Notes under the pieces: generated by a model
Databases searched by the model: none
What the model saw: the letters and a program-made list of their open reading frames with translations, nothing else
What the model was told of the DNA's origin: nothing
NCBI GenBank assembly: GCA_964463325.1
Contig: CAYXBY010000025.1
Location: 1 to 23,320 of the forward strand
Direction: 5' to 3'
Source of the DNA: UMGS1002 sp964463325
GTDB taxonomy: Bacteria > Bacillota > Clostridia > Oscillospirales > CAG-272
Length of the DNA: 23,320 nucleotides
Shown: piece after piece, positions 1 to 7,369 of the stretch
How the letters are laid out: every line of letters begins with the position of its first letter
Position numbering within the stretch: position 1 is the stretch's first letter
Translations under genes and position numbers: made by a program

Positions 1-94
1 GAAAGAATCTATTCAATTTGTAAATTCTTTTTGTTTTTTGGTCTGTCTACTTGACGGGGGGCACATTAGTCAAGGTCTCTCCCGGCGATATAGC

Positions 95-208
95 TTACAG
101 CAAAAAGTAAATTGCAGAATAGGCGATGCTGCCTATCATAAGCAGCGCAAGTATCGCACAGATTATCCTTGTTGCTATAATGCGCGTAGGTGTTTTATTT
201 TTAGACAT
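95..208 (-). CDS. 37-residue single-pass membrane microprotein
   Basis: This short reading frame starts with ATG at 208-206 and ends with TAA at 97-95. It begins 12 bp after the stop of the topoisomerase A gene, and an AAAGGAA ribosome binding site lies at 214-220 in that gap, so it is probably translated as the last gene of the operon. The product has a basic N-terminus (MSKNKTPTR, then a further Arg) followed by an uninterrupted hydrophobic stretch from about residue 15 to the C-terminus, ending Tyr-Phe-Leu-Leu. That predicts one membrane helix with a short positively charged cytoplasmic tail. Short proteins of this build occur in Firmicutes and are sometimes filed under uncharacterised domain families such as DUF4044; membership here is a guess. 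Function is unknown. The good SD, tight spacing and coherent membrane-protein composition support a real gene. Confidence 0.72.
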   Translation of the reverse strand: MSKNKTPTRIIATRIICAILALLMIGSIAYSAIYFLL

Positions 209-220
209 AACATATTCCTT

Positions 221-2473
221 TCATTGTGTGTCCGTATCGATCTTCAGCTGGCGCTGAGCGACATCTGTGTCAGGGAGAAGCGTTCCGGGGGAAGGAAGCT
301 TCAGCTTGCGATATCCCTTTGTGTCACCGTATCTTGCTTCAAAATCTGTTATTGCGCTGACGATGGTCTGCCCTTTTTTGAGCGTCATGACCGAATTACC
401 GCCCGAGGTGCGCGTTGCCATGCGGACTATTTGCGAGGATTTTACGATAAGCGCACGGTCAGCACTTGATATCAACATTATCTCAAACGGCTTGTTTTTT
501 GGCTCGTAGAAGGCTGCGACTATAGGAGCTGCGGTCGAGAAGGCGCCGGTCAGCTTGCGGCGGTTGCCCTTGGTCTCGTAGCTGGCAACAGATATTCTGA
601 CAGCTTTGCCGTTTGCAAATATGAACACCATATTGTCCGCTTCGGGATAGCTGTTCTGGACGTTCATGAATATCGGGCGTTCGCCGGCGTCCATCCCCAG
701 CTTTGCGGGGATGAAATCGCCCATGACAGACGCCTTTACCTGGTCAAAATCGGATACCTTGGCGCGATATACCTGAGCGCGGTCGGTGAAGAAGACCAGC
801 TCTGAGGTGTTGTCGGTCTCAAGGGTGCAGATTATCTCGTCGCCCTCCTTGAGCAGATGGTTGTCGCTCAGACGCAGTGATTGCTGGGATATCTTTTTGA
901 AATATCCCTCTCGGGTGAGCACGACGGTGCCGGCGAAGGCTTCAATATGCTCCTCCTCACGGTATTCCTGTATCTCAGCGGCGCCAATGATTTGAGAACG
1001 GCGCGGTTGGCCGTATTTTTTCTTGATTTCAAGCAGCTGGCCGGCGATATATGCCTTTATCTTTAGCTCGTCGCCAAGCAGCTCCTCCAGCTCTGCGATC
1101 TCCTTTTGCAGGCCTTCGATTTCACTGACGCGATTGAGGATGTACTCGCGGTTGAGGTGGCGCAGCTTGATCTCGGCGATGTAGTCAGCCTGGATCTCGT
1201 CGATGTCGAAGCCGGTCATAAGGTTCGGCACAACGTCGGATTCTTTCTCGGTCTGACGGATTATGCGGATCGCTTTGTCAATGTCGAGCAGTATTTTTGC
1301 CAATCCCAGCAAAAGATGCAGCTTGTCCTTCTTTTTATTGAGATCAAATGTAAGCTCGCGCTTGACGCATCCGATGCGGAAGACTATCCACTCATTGATT
1401 ATGTCGATGATGCCCAGCTGCCGCGGGATCGAATTGATCAGCACATTAAAATTACACTTAAAACTGTCCTCAAGTCGCGTTATTTTGAACAGCTTGGCCA
1501 TCAGCTTGTCTGGATCGACGCCCCGGCGCAGATCTATGGTAAGCTTGAAGCCGGAAAGGTCGATTTCATCGCGGAAGTCGGTGACCTCCTTGAGCTTGCC
1601 ATCCTTGATAAGGTCGGTGATGCCCTGCATTATCTGTTCGATGGTCGTGGAGTAGGGAATTTGAAGGATATCAATGCAATTTGCATCCTTATCGTAGTTG
1701 TAGCGCGAGCGTATGCGGACAGAGCCTTGGCCTGTCTGGAATATTTCGCGCATTTTTTCACGGTCGTAAATGATGGCACCGCCGCAGGGAAAATCCGGCG
1801 CTTTTATAAGCTCCATCATTTTATCAAGCGACGTTTTTGGGTTTTTAAGCAGCGCTATCGTTCCGTCGCACACCTCAGCGAGGTTAAATGGGCAGATGTT
1901 GGAGGCCATGCCGACAGCAATACCGGTGTTGGGCGTGACCAGAATATTCGGGAACGTGGTCGGCAGCAGTGTCGGCTCCTTCATGGTACTGTCATAGTTG
2001 TCAACGAAATCGACGGCGTCCTTGTCAATGCCGCGGAATATCTCATTGCAGAAGGTATCCAGCTTGCATTCGGTATAGCGCGACGCAGCGTATTTCATGT
2101 CAGACGAATATTGCTTGCCAAATGAGCCTTTTGAATCAATAAAAGGATGCAGCAGCGTCTCATTTCCGCGTGTTAGACGCACCAGAGTCTCATATATGGA
2201 TGCGTCTCCGTGTGGGTTCAGCCTCATAGTCTGACCGACGATGTTTGCGCTCTTGGTCTTGGGACCGGTCATAAGTCCCATTTTGTACATTGTGTAGAGC
2301 AGCTTTCTGTGCGCTGGCTTAAAGCCATCTATCTCGGGTATGGCGCGTGAGACTATGACGCTCATGGCGTATGGCATGAAGTTTTTTTCAATTGTGTCGG
2401 TTATCAGCTGAGGCTGAGCGGGCGCGGGGATCATTTCAGCCGCGGTGTGAGTTATCTTGCGTTTTTTTGCCAT
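221..2473 (-). CDS. Type II DNA topoisomerase A subunit (GyrA/ParC family, atypical)
   Basis: This 750-residue protein is the DNA-breaking and rejoining subunit of a gyrase or topoisomerase IV type enzyme, which acts as A2B2 with an ATPase B subunit not encoded in this window. The N-terminal winged-helix part has GFKPAHRKLLY (about 50-60), NPHGDASIYETL (86-97) and ASRYTE with the DNA-linking Tyr at 133. A coiled-coil region around 370-480 and a beta-pinwheel-like C-terminal domain from about 500 follow. I see no canonical GyrA box (QRRGGKG), which argues for a decatenating ParC-like role over a supercoiling gyrase. The residue matching E. coli GyrA Ser83 is Ala91, and Asp87 is replaced by Glu95. 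The start has the SD AGAGAGG/GGTAGG just upstream. It follows the Sua5 gene by 20 bp. It is probably the second, clostridial-type A subunit rather than the main gyrA; that assignment is inferred. Confidence 0.9.
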   Translation of the reverse strand: MAKKRKITHTAAEMIPAPAQPQLITDTIEKNFMPYAMSVIVSRAIPEIDGFKPAHRKLLYTMYKMGLMTGPKTKSANIVGQTMRLNPHGDASIYETLVRLTRGNETLLHPFIDSKGSFGKQYSSDMKYAASRYTECKLDTFCNEIFRGIDKDAVDFVDNYDSTMKEPTLLPTTFPNILVTPNTGIAVGMASNICPFNLAEVCDGTIALLKNPKTSLDKMMELIKAPDFPCGGAIIYDREKMREIFQTGQGSVRIRSRYNYDKDANCIDILQIPYSTTIEQIMQGITDLIKDGKLKEVTDFRDEIDLSGFKLTIDLRRGVDPDKLMAKLFKITRLEDSFKCNFNVLINSIPRQLGIIDIINEWIVFRIGCVKRELTFDLNKKKDKLHLLLGLAKILLDIDKAIRIIRQTEKESDVVPNLMTGFDIDEIQADYIAEIKLRHLNREYILNRVSEIEGLQKEIAELEELLGDELKIKAYIAGQLLEIKKKYGQPRRSQIIGAAEIQEYREEEHIEAFAGTVVLTREGYFKKISQQSLRLSDNHLLKEGDEIICTLETDNTSELVFFTDRAQVYRAKVSDFDQVKASVMGDFIPAKLGMDAGERPIFMNVQNSYPEADNMVFIFANGKAVRISVASYETKGNRRKLTGAFSTAAPIVAAFYEPKNKPFEIMLISSADRALIVKSSQIVRMATRTSGGNSVMTLKKGQTIVSAITDFEARYGDTKGYRKLKLPSPGTLLPDTDVAQRQLKIDTDTQ

Positions 2474-2493
2474 TCCTACCTCTCTATTTTGAC

Positions 2494-3531
2494 TCAGATT
2501 TTTACAACTGTATGTGATGCAGCGCGTATCATGCGGTTATACAGTGCCAGCCCGAGACCGTCGGTTGACGGCTTGCGGGCATATATTACGGTGCATTCAA
2601 GCGCATCGGCTTCACGTAGGGCAGAGAACAAGCGGTGTGCCTGCGTGCCGGGGTCGTTGACGGCGCCATAGAGCACGGTGTCTATGTTGCCGAGTAGCTG
2701 TGCCTCGTCGGCTGAGCAAATGACCGCGCATCGCTCACCGGCGGCACGGCGGGCAATTATATATGGGATAAATGCCTCCTCGTCGCCGTCCAGCAAAACA
2801 AATGGCGACGACGGCGCATAATGTCGATACATCATGCCGGGTGCCAGGGGACGCTCGTTTTCTGCACTGACGCCCGCGGCGGCCGCAGACAGCTCGACGG
2901 TTTCGCATACACAGCACAGCGCATCATATGTAATGGCGCCGGGGCGCAGCAGTACCACGCCGCGATCTTTTATCATAACTATAGTCGATTCCAGTCCGAT
3001 ATCACATTCGCCGCCGTCGATTATCATGTCGACGCGCCCATCAAGATCGCTGATGCAATATTTGGCGGAGGTCGGCGACGGTCGACCGGAAATATTTGCA
3101 GACGGGGCGGCGATCGGCAGTTCCAGCTGCGCTATCAGCGCATGCGCGACCGGATGCGATGGGCAGCGAACAGCGACAGTGTCCAGACCTCCAGTGACCT
3201 CGCGCGGGATGGTGTCTCGCTTTGGCAAAATGACCGTGAGTGGTCCCGGCATAAAGGCGTTAGCCAGCCGATAATACAGCTCATTTGTTACCGCATAATG
3301 CTCAGCCTCATGTGGCTCGGCAATGTGAATAATGAGCGGATTATTTGACGGCCGCCCCTTGGCGGCGTATATCTTTTGTGCGGCGGTGGGGTCGGTGGCG
3401 TTGCCGCCGAGACCGTAGACAGTCTCTGTCGGAAAGGTGACCAGCCCGCCGCATCGCAATATGTCAGCGGCGCGACGTATGTCCGCAGCGTTCGTGGAGG
3501 GATCGACTATCTTTATGACCTCAGTCTTCAT
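2494..3531 (-). CDS. tsaC: L-threonylcarbamoyladenylate synthase, Sua5 type
   Basis: This enzyme makes threonylcarbamoyl-AMP from threonine, bicarbonate and ATP, the first step of the t6A modification at position 37 of tRNAs that read ANN codons. The YrdC/TsaC domain fills about residues 10-200, with TFPTETVYGLG (32-42), the nucleotide-binding K-x-R in AAKGRPSNNPL (56-66) and the SANISGRPSPT segment (144-154). At 345 residues it is the long Sua5 form: the remaining part after a linker (PLAPGMMYRHYAPSSP, near 228-243) is the Sua5 C-terminal domain that closes over the active site, absent from short TsaC proteins. Its ATG overlaps the prfA stop by 4 bp (ATGA), with GGAGG seven bases upstream, so it is translationally coupled to prfA. 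Pairing a release factor gene with Sua5 is also seen in the B. subtilis prfA-ywlC region. Confidence 0.95.
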   Translation of the reverse strand: MKTEVIKIVDPSTNAADIRRAADILRCGGLVTFPTETVYGLGGNATDPTAAQKIYAAKGRPSNNPLIIHIAEPHEAEHYAVTNELYYRLANAFMPGPLTVILPKRDTIPREVTGGLDTVAVRCPSHPVAHALIAQLELPIAAPSANISGRPSPTSAKYCISDLDGRVDMIIDGGECDIGLESTIVMIKDRGVVLLRPGAITYDALCCVCETVELSAAAAGVSAENERPLAPGMMYRHYAPSSPFVLLDGDEEAFIPYIIARRAAGERCAVICSADEAQLLGNIDTVLYGAVNDPGTQAHRLFSALREADALECTVIYARKPSTDGLGLALYNRMIRAASHTVVKI

Positions 3532-4604
3532 GCGTCAGCCTCCGTTCCGCGCAGTCGCTCAGCCGTGTCTGCGGTGATAAGAGCATCTATCATGGCGCCG
3601 ATATTACCGTTGAGAAAGCTCTCAAGCGAATATATCGAAAGTCCGATGCGATGGTCGGTCACGCGCCCCTGCGGGTAGTTGTAGGTGCGTATTTTTTCGC
3701 TCCGATCGCCGCTGCCAACCTGATTTTTTCGCGTACTGGCGATCATATCGTCCTGCTCGGAACGCTTTATCTCGTATAGCTTGGCGCGCAGCATTTTGAG
3801 CGCTTTTTCCTTGTTTTGAAACTGACTGCGCTCGTTTTGACATTCTATCACGATGCCGGTCGGCTTGTGCGTCAATCGCACTGCGGACTCTGTTTTGTTT
3901 ATGTGCTGCCCGCCCGCGCCGGACGATTTGCAGGACTCAAAAACTATATCCGCAGGGTTTATCTCGACTTCAACATCCTCGACCTCAGGCAGCACGGCGA
4001 CGGTAACGGTTGAGGTGTGTATGCGCCCTTGAGATTCGGTTTCCGGCACGCGCTGTACCCGGTGCACTCCGCTTTCAAACTTGAAACGGGAGTAAGCGCC
4101 ATCACCCTCAACCATAAAGCTGACCTCCTTGAATCCGCCAAGCTCTGTTTCGTTGGCGTTGAGCAGTGAGACGCGGAAATGCTCGGTCTCGGCGTACATG
4201 TTATACATACGGTATAGCACGTATGCAAATAGTGCGGATTCCTCGCCGCCGGCGCCTGAGCGGATTTCAACTATGACGTTTTTGTCGTCGTTGGGATCGC
4301 GCGGCAGCAGCAAAAGCTTAAGCTGCTCGGCCAGCTCTGCTGATCGCGTGCGCGCGAACTCGAGCTCAGAGGCAGCCATATGACGCCATTCGGCGTCCTC
4401 GGCAGTGTTCATCATTTCCTCCGCCTCGAACTGCTGTGCCTGCGCGGCCTTATATTCACGATATTTTTCAATGACCGGAGTAAGATTTTTATATTCCTTC
4501 ATCAGGCGCGTATACCGTTCGATGTCGGAGCAGACCTCGGGGTCGGACAGTGAGGCCTCAAGGCGAAGGTAATTTTGCTCTGCGGCATTCAGCTTTTCAA
4601 GCAT
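3528..4604 (-). CDS. prfA: Peptide chain release factor 1
   Basis: Class I release factor that recognises UAA and UAG stop codons and triggers peptidyl-tRNA hydrolysis in the ribosome. The 358-residue length is normal. A coiled N-terminal domain (about 1-100) is followed by the RF1-type segment RSGAGGEESALFAY (115-128), the tripeptide anticodon PET inside RVPETESQGRIHTS (185-198; the PxT form marks RF1, whereas RF2 has SPF), and the catalytic GGQ at 231-233 in SSGAGGQHINKTES. The start is supported by AAAGGAAA about seven bases upstream of ATG. It lies 18 bp after the aminopeptidase gene and overlaps the Sua5 gene by 4 bp. The methyltransferase gene prmC, which modifies the GGQ glutamine and often follows prfA directly, is not between prfA and Sua5 or elsewhere in the window. 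Confidence 0.97.
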   Translation of the reverse strand: MLEKLNAAEQNYLRLEASLSDPEVCSDIERYTRLMKEYKNLTPVIEKYREYKAAQAQQFEAEEMMNTAEDAEWRHMAASELEFARTRSAELAEQLKLLLLPRDPNDDKNVIVEIRSGAGGEESALFAYVLYRMYNMYAETEHFRVSLLNANETELGGFKEVSFMVEGDGAYSRFKFESGVHRVQRVPETESQGRIHTSTVTVAVLPEVEDVEVEINPADIVFESCKSSGAGGQHINKTESAVRLTHKPTGIVIECQNERSQFQNKEKALKMLRAKLYEIKRSEQDDMIASTRKNQVGSGDRSEKIRTYNYPQGRVTDHRIGLSIYSLESFLNGNIGAMIDALITADTAERLRGTEADA

Positions 4605-4622
4605 GAGTACATTTCCTTTGAA

Positions 4623-5993
4623 TTATTTGAAGAAGGCGCCAAAGGCGCGAGCGGCCTCGTAAAGGTCAGTCTTGGCGATGATCTCATAGGGGGCGTGCAT
4701 TGCGATGACAGGCACACCGAGATCGACGGTCTCAATGTTGTGCTTGGCTATGAACATAGCGACAGTTCCACCGCCGCCTGCGTCCACTTTGCCCAGCTCA
4801 CCAGTTTGCCAGGTGACACCCTCTCGCGCCATAACACCGCGCAGCCAGCCGATATACTCAGCCGAGGCATCGTTGGTGCCGCTCTTGCCGCGCGCACCGG
4901 TGTATTTGCACAGCACGACGCCGCAGTTTATGAGCGAAGAATTGCGCTTTTCGTACACGTCAGCAAAGTTGGGGTCATAAGCAGCGGAAACGTCAGCCGA
5001 GAGACAGCGCGAATGTGCGCGAACGACGGCAGGATCCGCGCACTTGGCTGCGGAAATGGCGTTGATGATGTCCTCCATAACGTCACACTTCATGCCGCTG
5101 ATGCCCTCGCTGCCGACCTCCTCCTTATCGGCCAGTATGCACATGAGCGTGTGCTCGGAGTCGGCATTGTCGATGATGGCGGTCAGCGCAGGATATGCGC
5201 AGACACGGTCATCATGCCCGTAAGCACCGATGAGCGAGCGGTCGAGACCGACGTCTCGAGCCTTGGCAGCCGGGACGGCGGACAGCTCAGCCGACAGGAA
5301 ATCTTCCTCGGTAATGCCGTAGCGCTCGTTGAGCAAACGCAGGATATTTAGCTTTATCGCGTCCTGACCGTCACCGCAAGGACGGCTGCCAGCCAGCACA
5401 TTTAGCTTTTCGCCCGGGATCGCCTCGGCGAGTGGACGCTTGTTCTGCTCCGCGCCAAGGTGCGGGAGCAGATCGTTGATATAGAAGATAGGATCGTTGT
5501 CGTCCTCGCCGATAACGATCTCAACTGACTCGCCGTCAGCTTTGACTACCACGCCGTGCAGCGCCAGAGGCGTCGCGACCCACTGATATTTGCGTATGCC
5601 GCCGTAATAGTGGGTCTTAAAAAAGCCCATGCCGCCGTCCTCGTAGACGGGGCACTGCTTGAGGTCGAGACGGGGTGAATCTATATGCGCGGCGGCGATT
5701 CTAATGCCGTTCTCAAGCGGCTCGCGACCAACAGTGAACAAAAACAGATTTTTGCCGCGATTATTGAAATATTTTTTGTCGCCAACGCCAAGGCTGTCGC
5801 CCAGACGGTATTCGGTGAAGCCGGCAACTTCAGCCATGCGAATGCCCTCGCGAACTGCCTCACGCTCGGTTTTGGCGGCGTCAAGAAAACGCATATAGTT
5901 GACGGCGTACTCATATGCCGCGTCGACATCGGCGGTTTCAAAAACGTTCTTTTTGGAGTAGAGTAACTGCTCCCGAAGCTTAGTTGTATCCAT
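4623..5993 (-). CDS. M18 family zinc aminopeptidase
   Basis: A 456-residue cytoplasmic metallo-aminopeptidase of the M18 family (relatives: yeast Lap4/Ape1, mammalian aspartyl aminopeptidase, Pseudomonas ApeB), which removes N-terminal residues, often acidic ones, from peptides. Zinc and catalytic residues are visible: AAHIDSPRLD with His103 and Asp105, GHDDRVCAYPAL (259-270) contributing a bridging Asp, the DKEEVGSEG motif (289-297) with the catalytic and metal-binding Glu pair 291-292, SADVSAAYDPN (332-342) and AMHAPYEI with His433. All expected motifs are present and length is typical, so the enzyme should be active. The ATG follows a strong AGGAGG. It lies between the lytic transglycosylase and prfA in the operon; the grouping looks like general housekeeping rather than one pathway. 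Exact substrate preference cannot be read from the sequence. Confidence 0.93.
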   Translation of the reverse strand: MDTTKLREQLLYSKKNVFETADVDAAYEYAVNYMRFLDAAKTEREAVREGIRMAEVAGFTEYRLGDSLGVGDKKYFNNRGKNLFLFTVGREPLENGIRIAAAHIDSPRLDLKQCPVYEDGGMGFFKTHYYGGIRKYQWVATPLALHGVVVKADGESVEIVIGEDDNDPIFYINDLLPHLGAEQNKRPLAEAIPGEKLNVLAGSRPCGDGQDAIKLNILRLLNERYGITEEDFLSAELSAVPAAKARDVGLDRSLIGAYGHDDRVCAYPALTAIIDNADSEHTLMCILADKEEVGSEGISGMKCDVMEDIINAISAAKCADPAVVRAHSRCLSADVSAAYDPNFADVYEKRNSSLINCGVVLCKYTGARGKSGTNDASAEYIGWLRGVMAREGVTWQTGELGKVDAGGGGTVAMFIAKHNIETVDLGVPVIAMHAPYEIIAKTDLYEAARAFGAFFK

Positions 5994-6023
5994 ATTTATA
6001 GATCCTCCTTGCGGTTATGATTA

Positions 6024-6590
6024 TCAATAGTATAGCTTTTCGTATGTCCGCACGTTTTTTTGCTGTCGGCGGACGTAATTTCGGGTCTCCTCGAATGGGA
6101 TGTTTGTCAGGTGCCCGGCAAAGGAATATCGCGGATCCTTAAGCCATGAGTTGACATTTCCAACGCCGGCATTGTAGGCGGCGAAGGCGTTGTCCCAGTT
6201 GCCGTAAATGCCGTAGAGCCAGGACAGCATATAGCTGCCGTAGCGGATGTTGGTGGCGGGATCTGAGATCATTACATCATCAAGGTGCTCGCCAAGCATG
6301 TCGTCCGAGATCCAGCGATATGTCGCTGGCATCAACTGCATCAGCCCGACAGCGCCGGCCACCGATACTGCATCGTCGTCAAAATCGCTTTCGGTCTTGA
6401 TAGTCGCATATATGACGGCCTCGGGAATATCAAATTCCTCGGCACTTGCGGCGACGTATTCGCTAAAGTCGCGCGGATACGATGCCTTACGTATTGCAAA
6501 CTGTGCAGCCTCATAGATAAGGCCGACCATCAGCACCGCCAAAAGCACAACGCCTATCACAAAACGGCGCTTTTTATACCATGGAGCCAT
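6024..6590 (-). CDS. Membrane-anchored lytic transglycosylase (SLT domain)
   Basis: This protein cuts peptidoglycan between MurNAc and GlcNAc, leaving 1,6-anhydro-MurNAc ends, outside the cell membrane. A basic N-terminus (WYKKRRF) leads into one membrane segment (about residues 9-30), followed by a goose-lysozyme-like SLT domain: catalytic Glu67 in IKTESDF, GLMQLMPATY, and AAYNAGVGNVNSWL. This compact form (188 residues) resembles the Slt70 C-terminal domain alone, as in B. subtilis YjbJ/CwlQ-type enzymes. An in-frame ATG lies three codons upstream at 6599, but it sits one base from the AGGAG. The ATG at 6590 (MAPWYKK) has a 10-base spacing and was chosen. It overlaps the 3' end of coaE by 17 bp, so the two are coupled. 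A role in cell-wall turnover or remodelling is inferred. Confidence 0.92.
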   Translation of the reverse strand: MAPWYKKRRFVIGVVLLAVLMVGLIYEAAQFAIRKASYPRDFSEYVAASAEEFDIPEAVIYATIKTESDFDDDAVSVAGAVGLMQLMPATYRWISDDMLGEHLDDVMISDPATNIRYGSYMLSWLYGIYGNWDNAFAAYNAGVGNVNSWLKDPRYSFAGHLTNIPFEETRNYVRRQQKNVRTYEKLYY

Positions 6591-7185
6591 CAAAAACATT
6601 CTCCTGTGACATGATTTTGCGCAGCTCGGCTGTCAGCGATACATCATCTCCGTCGTTATACACTGTGTATTTCGCACGTGAAATGTAAAAATCGTCGCGC
6701 GGCTGCCCGTTTATTCGCTGCTCGGCCGCCTCATCAGACAGGCCGTCGCGTCGGATTATGCGGCGCAGTCGCGTTTGACGAGCTGCCAGAACTGCAATGA
6801 CAAAGCTGCACCGAGTATCCCAGCCGGCCTCGAACAATGCCGGGGCATCGATGATAGCCGCCGAAACACCCTGGGCAGCATATTTTTTGAGCAACAGTTC
6901 AGTCTCGGATAGAATATACTTATGAGTGATCACATTCAGTTTTGATAGTAACTGGCTGTCAGAGAAAACTATTTTAGCCAACGCACGGCGGTCAAGTGTG
7001 CCGTTAGTGGACATGATGCCGCCACCAAAACTGTCACGCAGCTCGTCGAGACAGGCAGAAGGCGGGCACAGAAGGGAATGATAGACTGCGTCGGCGTCGA
7101 CAGACGGTATGCCCCATTCCTTCAAAATGGCACAGATCCAGCCCTTGCCGCTGCCGCTGGGGCCTGTAAGACCGATTATTTTCAT
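6574..7185 (-). CDS. coaE: Dephospho-CoA kinase
   Basis: Last step of coenzyme A synthesis: ATP-dependent phosphorylation of the ribose 3'-OH of dephospho-CoA, in the cytoplasm. The 203-residue length and overall pattern fit CoaE: IIGLTGPSGSGKG P-loop at the N-terminus, SVDADAVYH (28-36) with the substrate-site Asp, the RRALAKIVFSD segment (67-77), AAIIDAPALFEAGWD with the FEAG motif, and a lid Arg-rich stretch RQTRLRRIIRRDG. One oddity is that the P-loop Ser/Thr following Lys14, which normally helps bind Mg2+, is Gly15. The start is supported by a strong GGAGGTGA seven bases upstream. It is the first gene of the minus-strand operon, about 55 bp downstream of the promoter -10 box. Confidence 0.93.
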   Translation of the reverse strand: MKIIGLTGPSGSGKGWICAILKEWGIPSVDADAVYHSLLCPPSACLDELRDSFGGGIMSTNGTLDRRALAKIVFSDSQLLSKLNVITHKYILSETELLLKKYAAQGVSAAIIDAPALFEAGWDTRCSFVIAVLAARQTRLRRIIRRDGLSDEAAEQRINGQPRDDFYISRAKYTVYNDGDDVSLTAELRKIMSQENVFDGSMV

Positions 7186-7240
7186 ACGAAGTCACCTCCA
7201 CTCAACAAAAGGCAATTCCTGCTCTGACACAAAACACCAC

Positions 7241-7274
7241 ATTATATTATACTACATTTTTTCAACAAATTCAA
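7241..7274 (-). promoter_or_regulatory. Sigma-A promoter for the coaE to topoisomerase operon
   Basis: On the minus strand a TTGAAT -35 box (7274-7269) is separated by exactly 17 bp from a TATAAT -10 box (7251-7246). A second overlapping TATAAT follows at 7246-7241. Transcription would start near 7235-7240, giving a leader of about 50 bases before the coaE ATG at 7185. Box matches and spacing are seen directly; activity is inferred. Confidence 0.8.
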
Positions 7275-7313
7275 TAGTTGAAGGCGCTTTTATTCGATAA
7301 CCTGTTGAAAAAA
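7257..7313. repeat. Inverted repeat between divergent promoters
   Basis: TTTTTTCAAC at 7257-7266 and GTTGAAAAAA at 7304-7313 are exact reverse complements, 10 bp each, 37 bp apart. A smaller palindrome TTCAA-TAG-TTGAA (7270-7282) lies between them. The right arm contains the -35 box of the plus promoter. The left arm lies in the spacer of the minus promoter, next to its -35 box. It may be a shared regulator site, or just repeated A-tract and -35-like sequence. Confidence 0.4.
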
Positions 7314-7333
7314 ATACTGAAATATTGTATAAT
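7305..7333 (+). promoter_or_regulatory. Sigma-A promoter for the HAD-murB-whiA-dnaE operon
   Basis: TTGAAA (7305-7310), a 17-bp spacer and a perfect TATAAT (7328-7333). The start of transcription would fall near 7340. An upstream in-frame ATG at 7343 would therefore be almost leaderless, which supports the later start at 7370 for the first gene. Confidence 0.85.
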
Positions 7334-7369
7334 ACATAATAGATGAGTATATCGAAAGGATCGCGAGAA

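Noticed and set aside
1..94. Possible terminator after the 37-residue gene (CTTGAC...GTCAAG, and AAAGAAT...ATTCTTT at 2-30)
   Set aside because: The first stem is only 6 bp and followed by A-rich, not T-rich, sequence on the transcribed strand; the second is AT-only. Neither is convincing.
1106..2125. A 339-codon open frame on the plus strand inside the topoisomerase gene
   Set aside because: It is antisense to a clearly real gene with intact motifs, and its translation shows no recognisable domain. Long antisense frames like this arise from codon bias.
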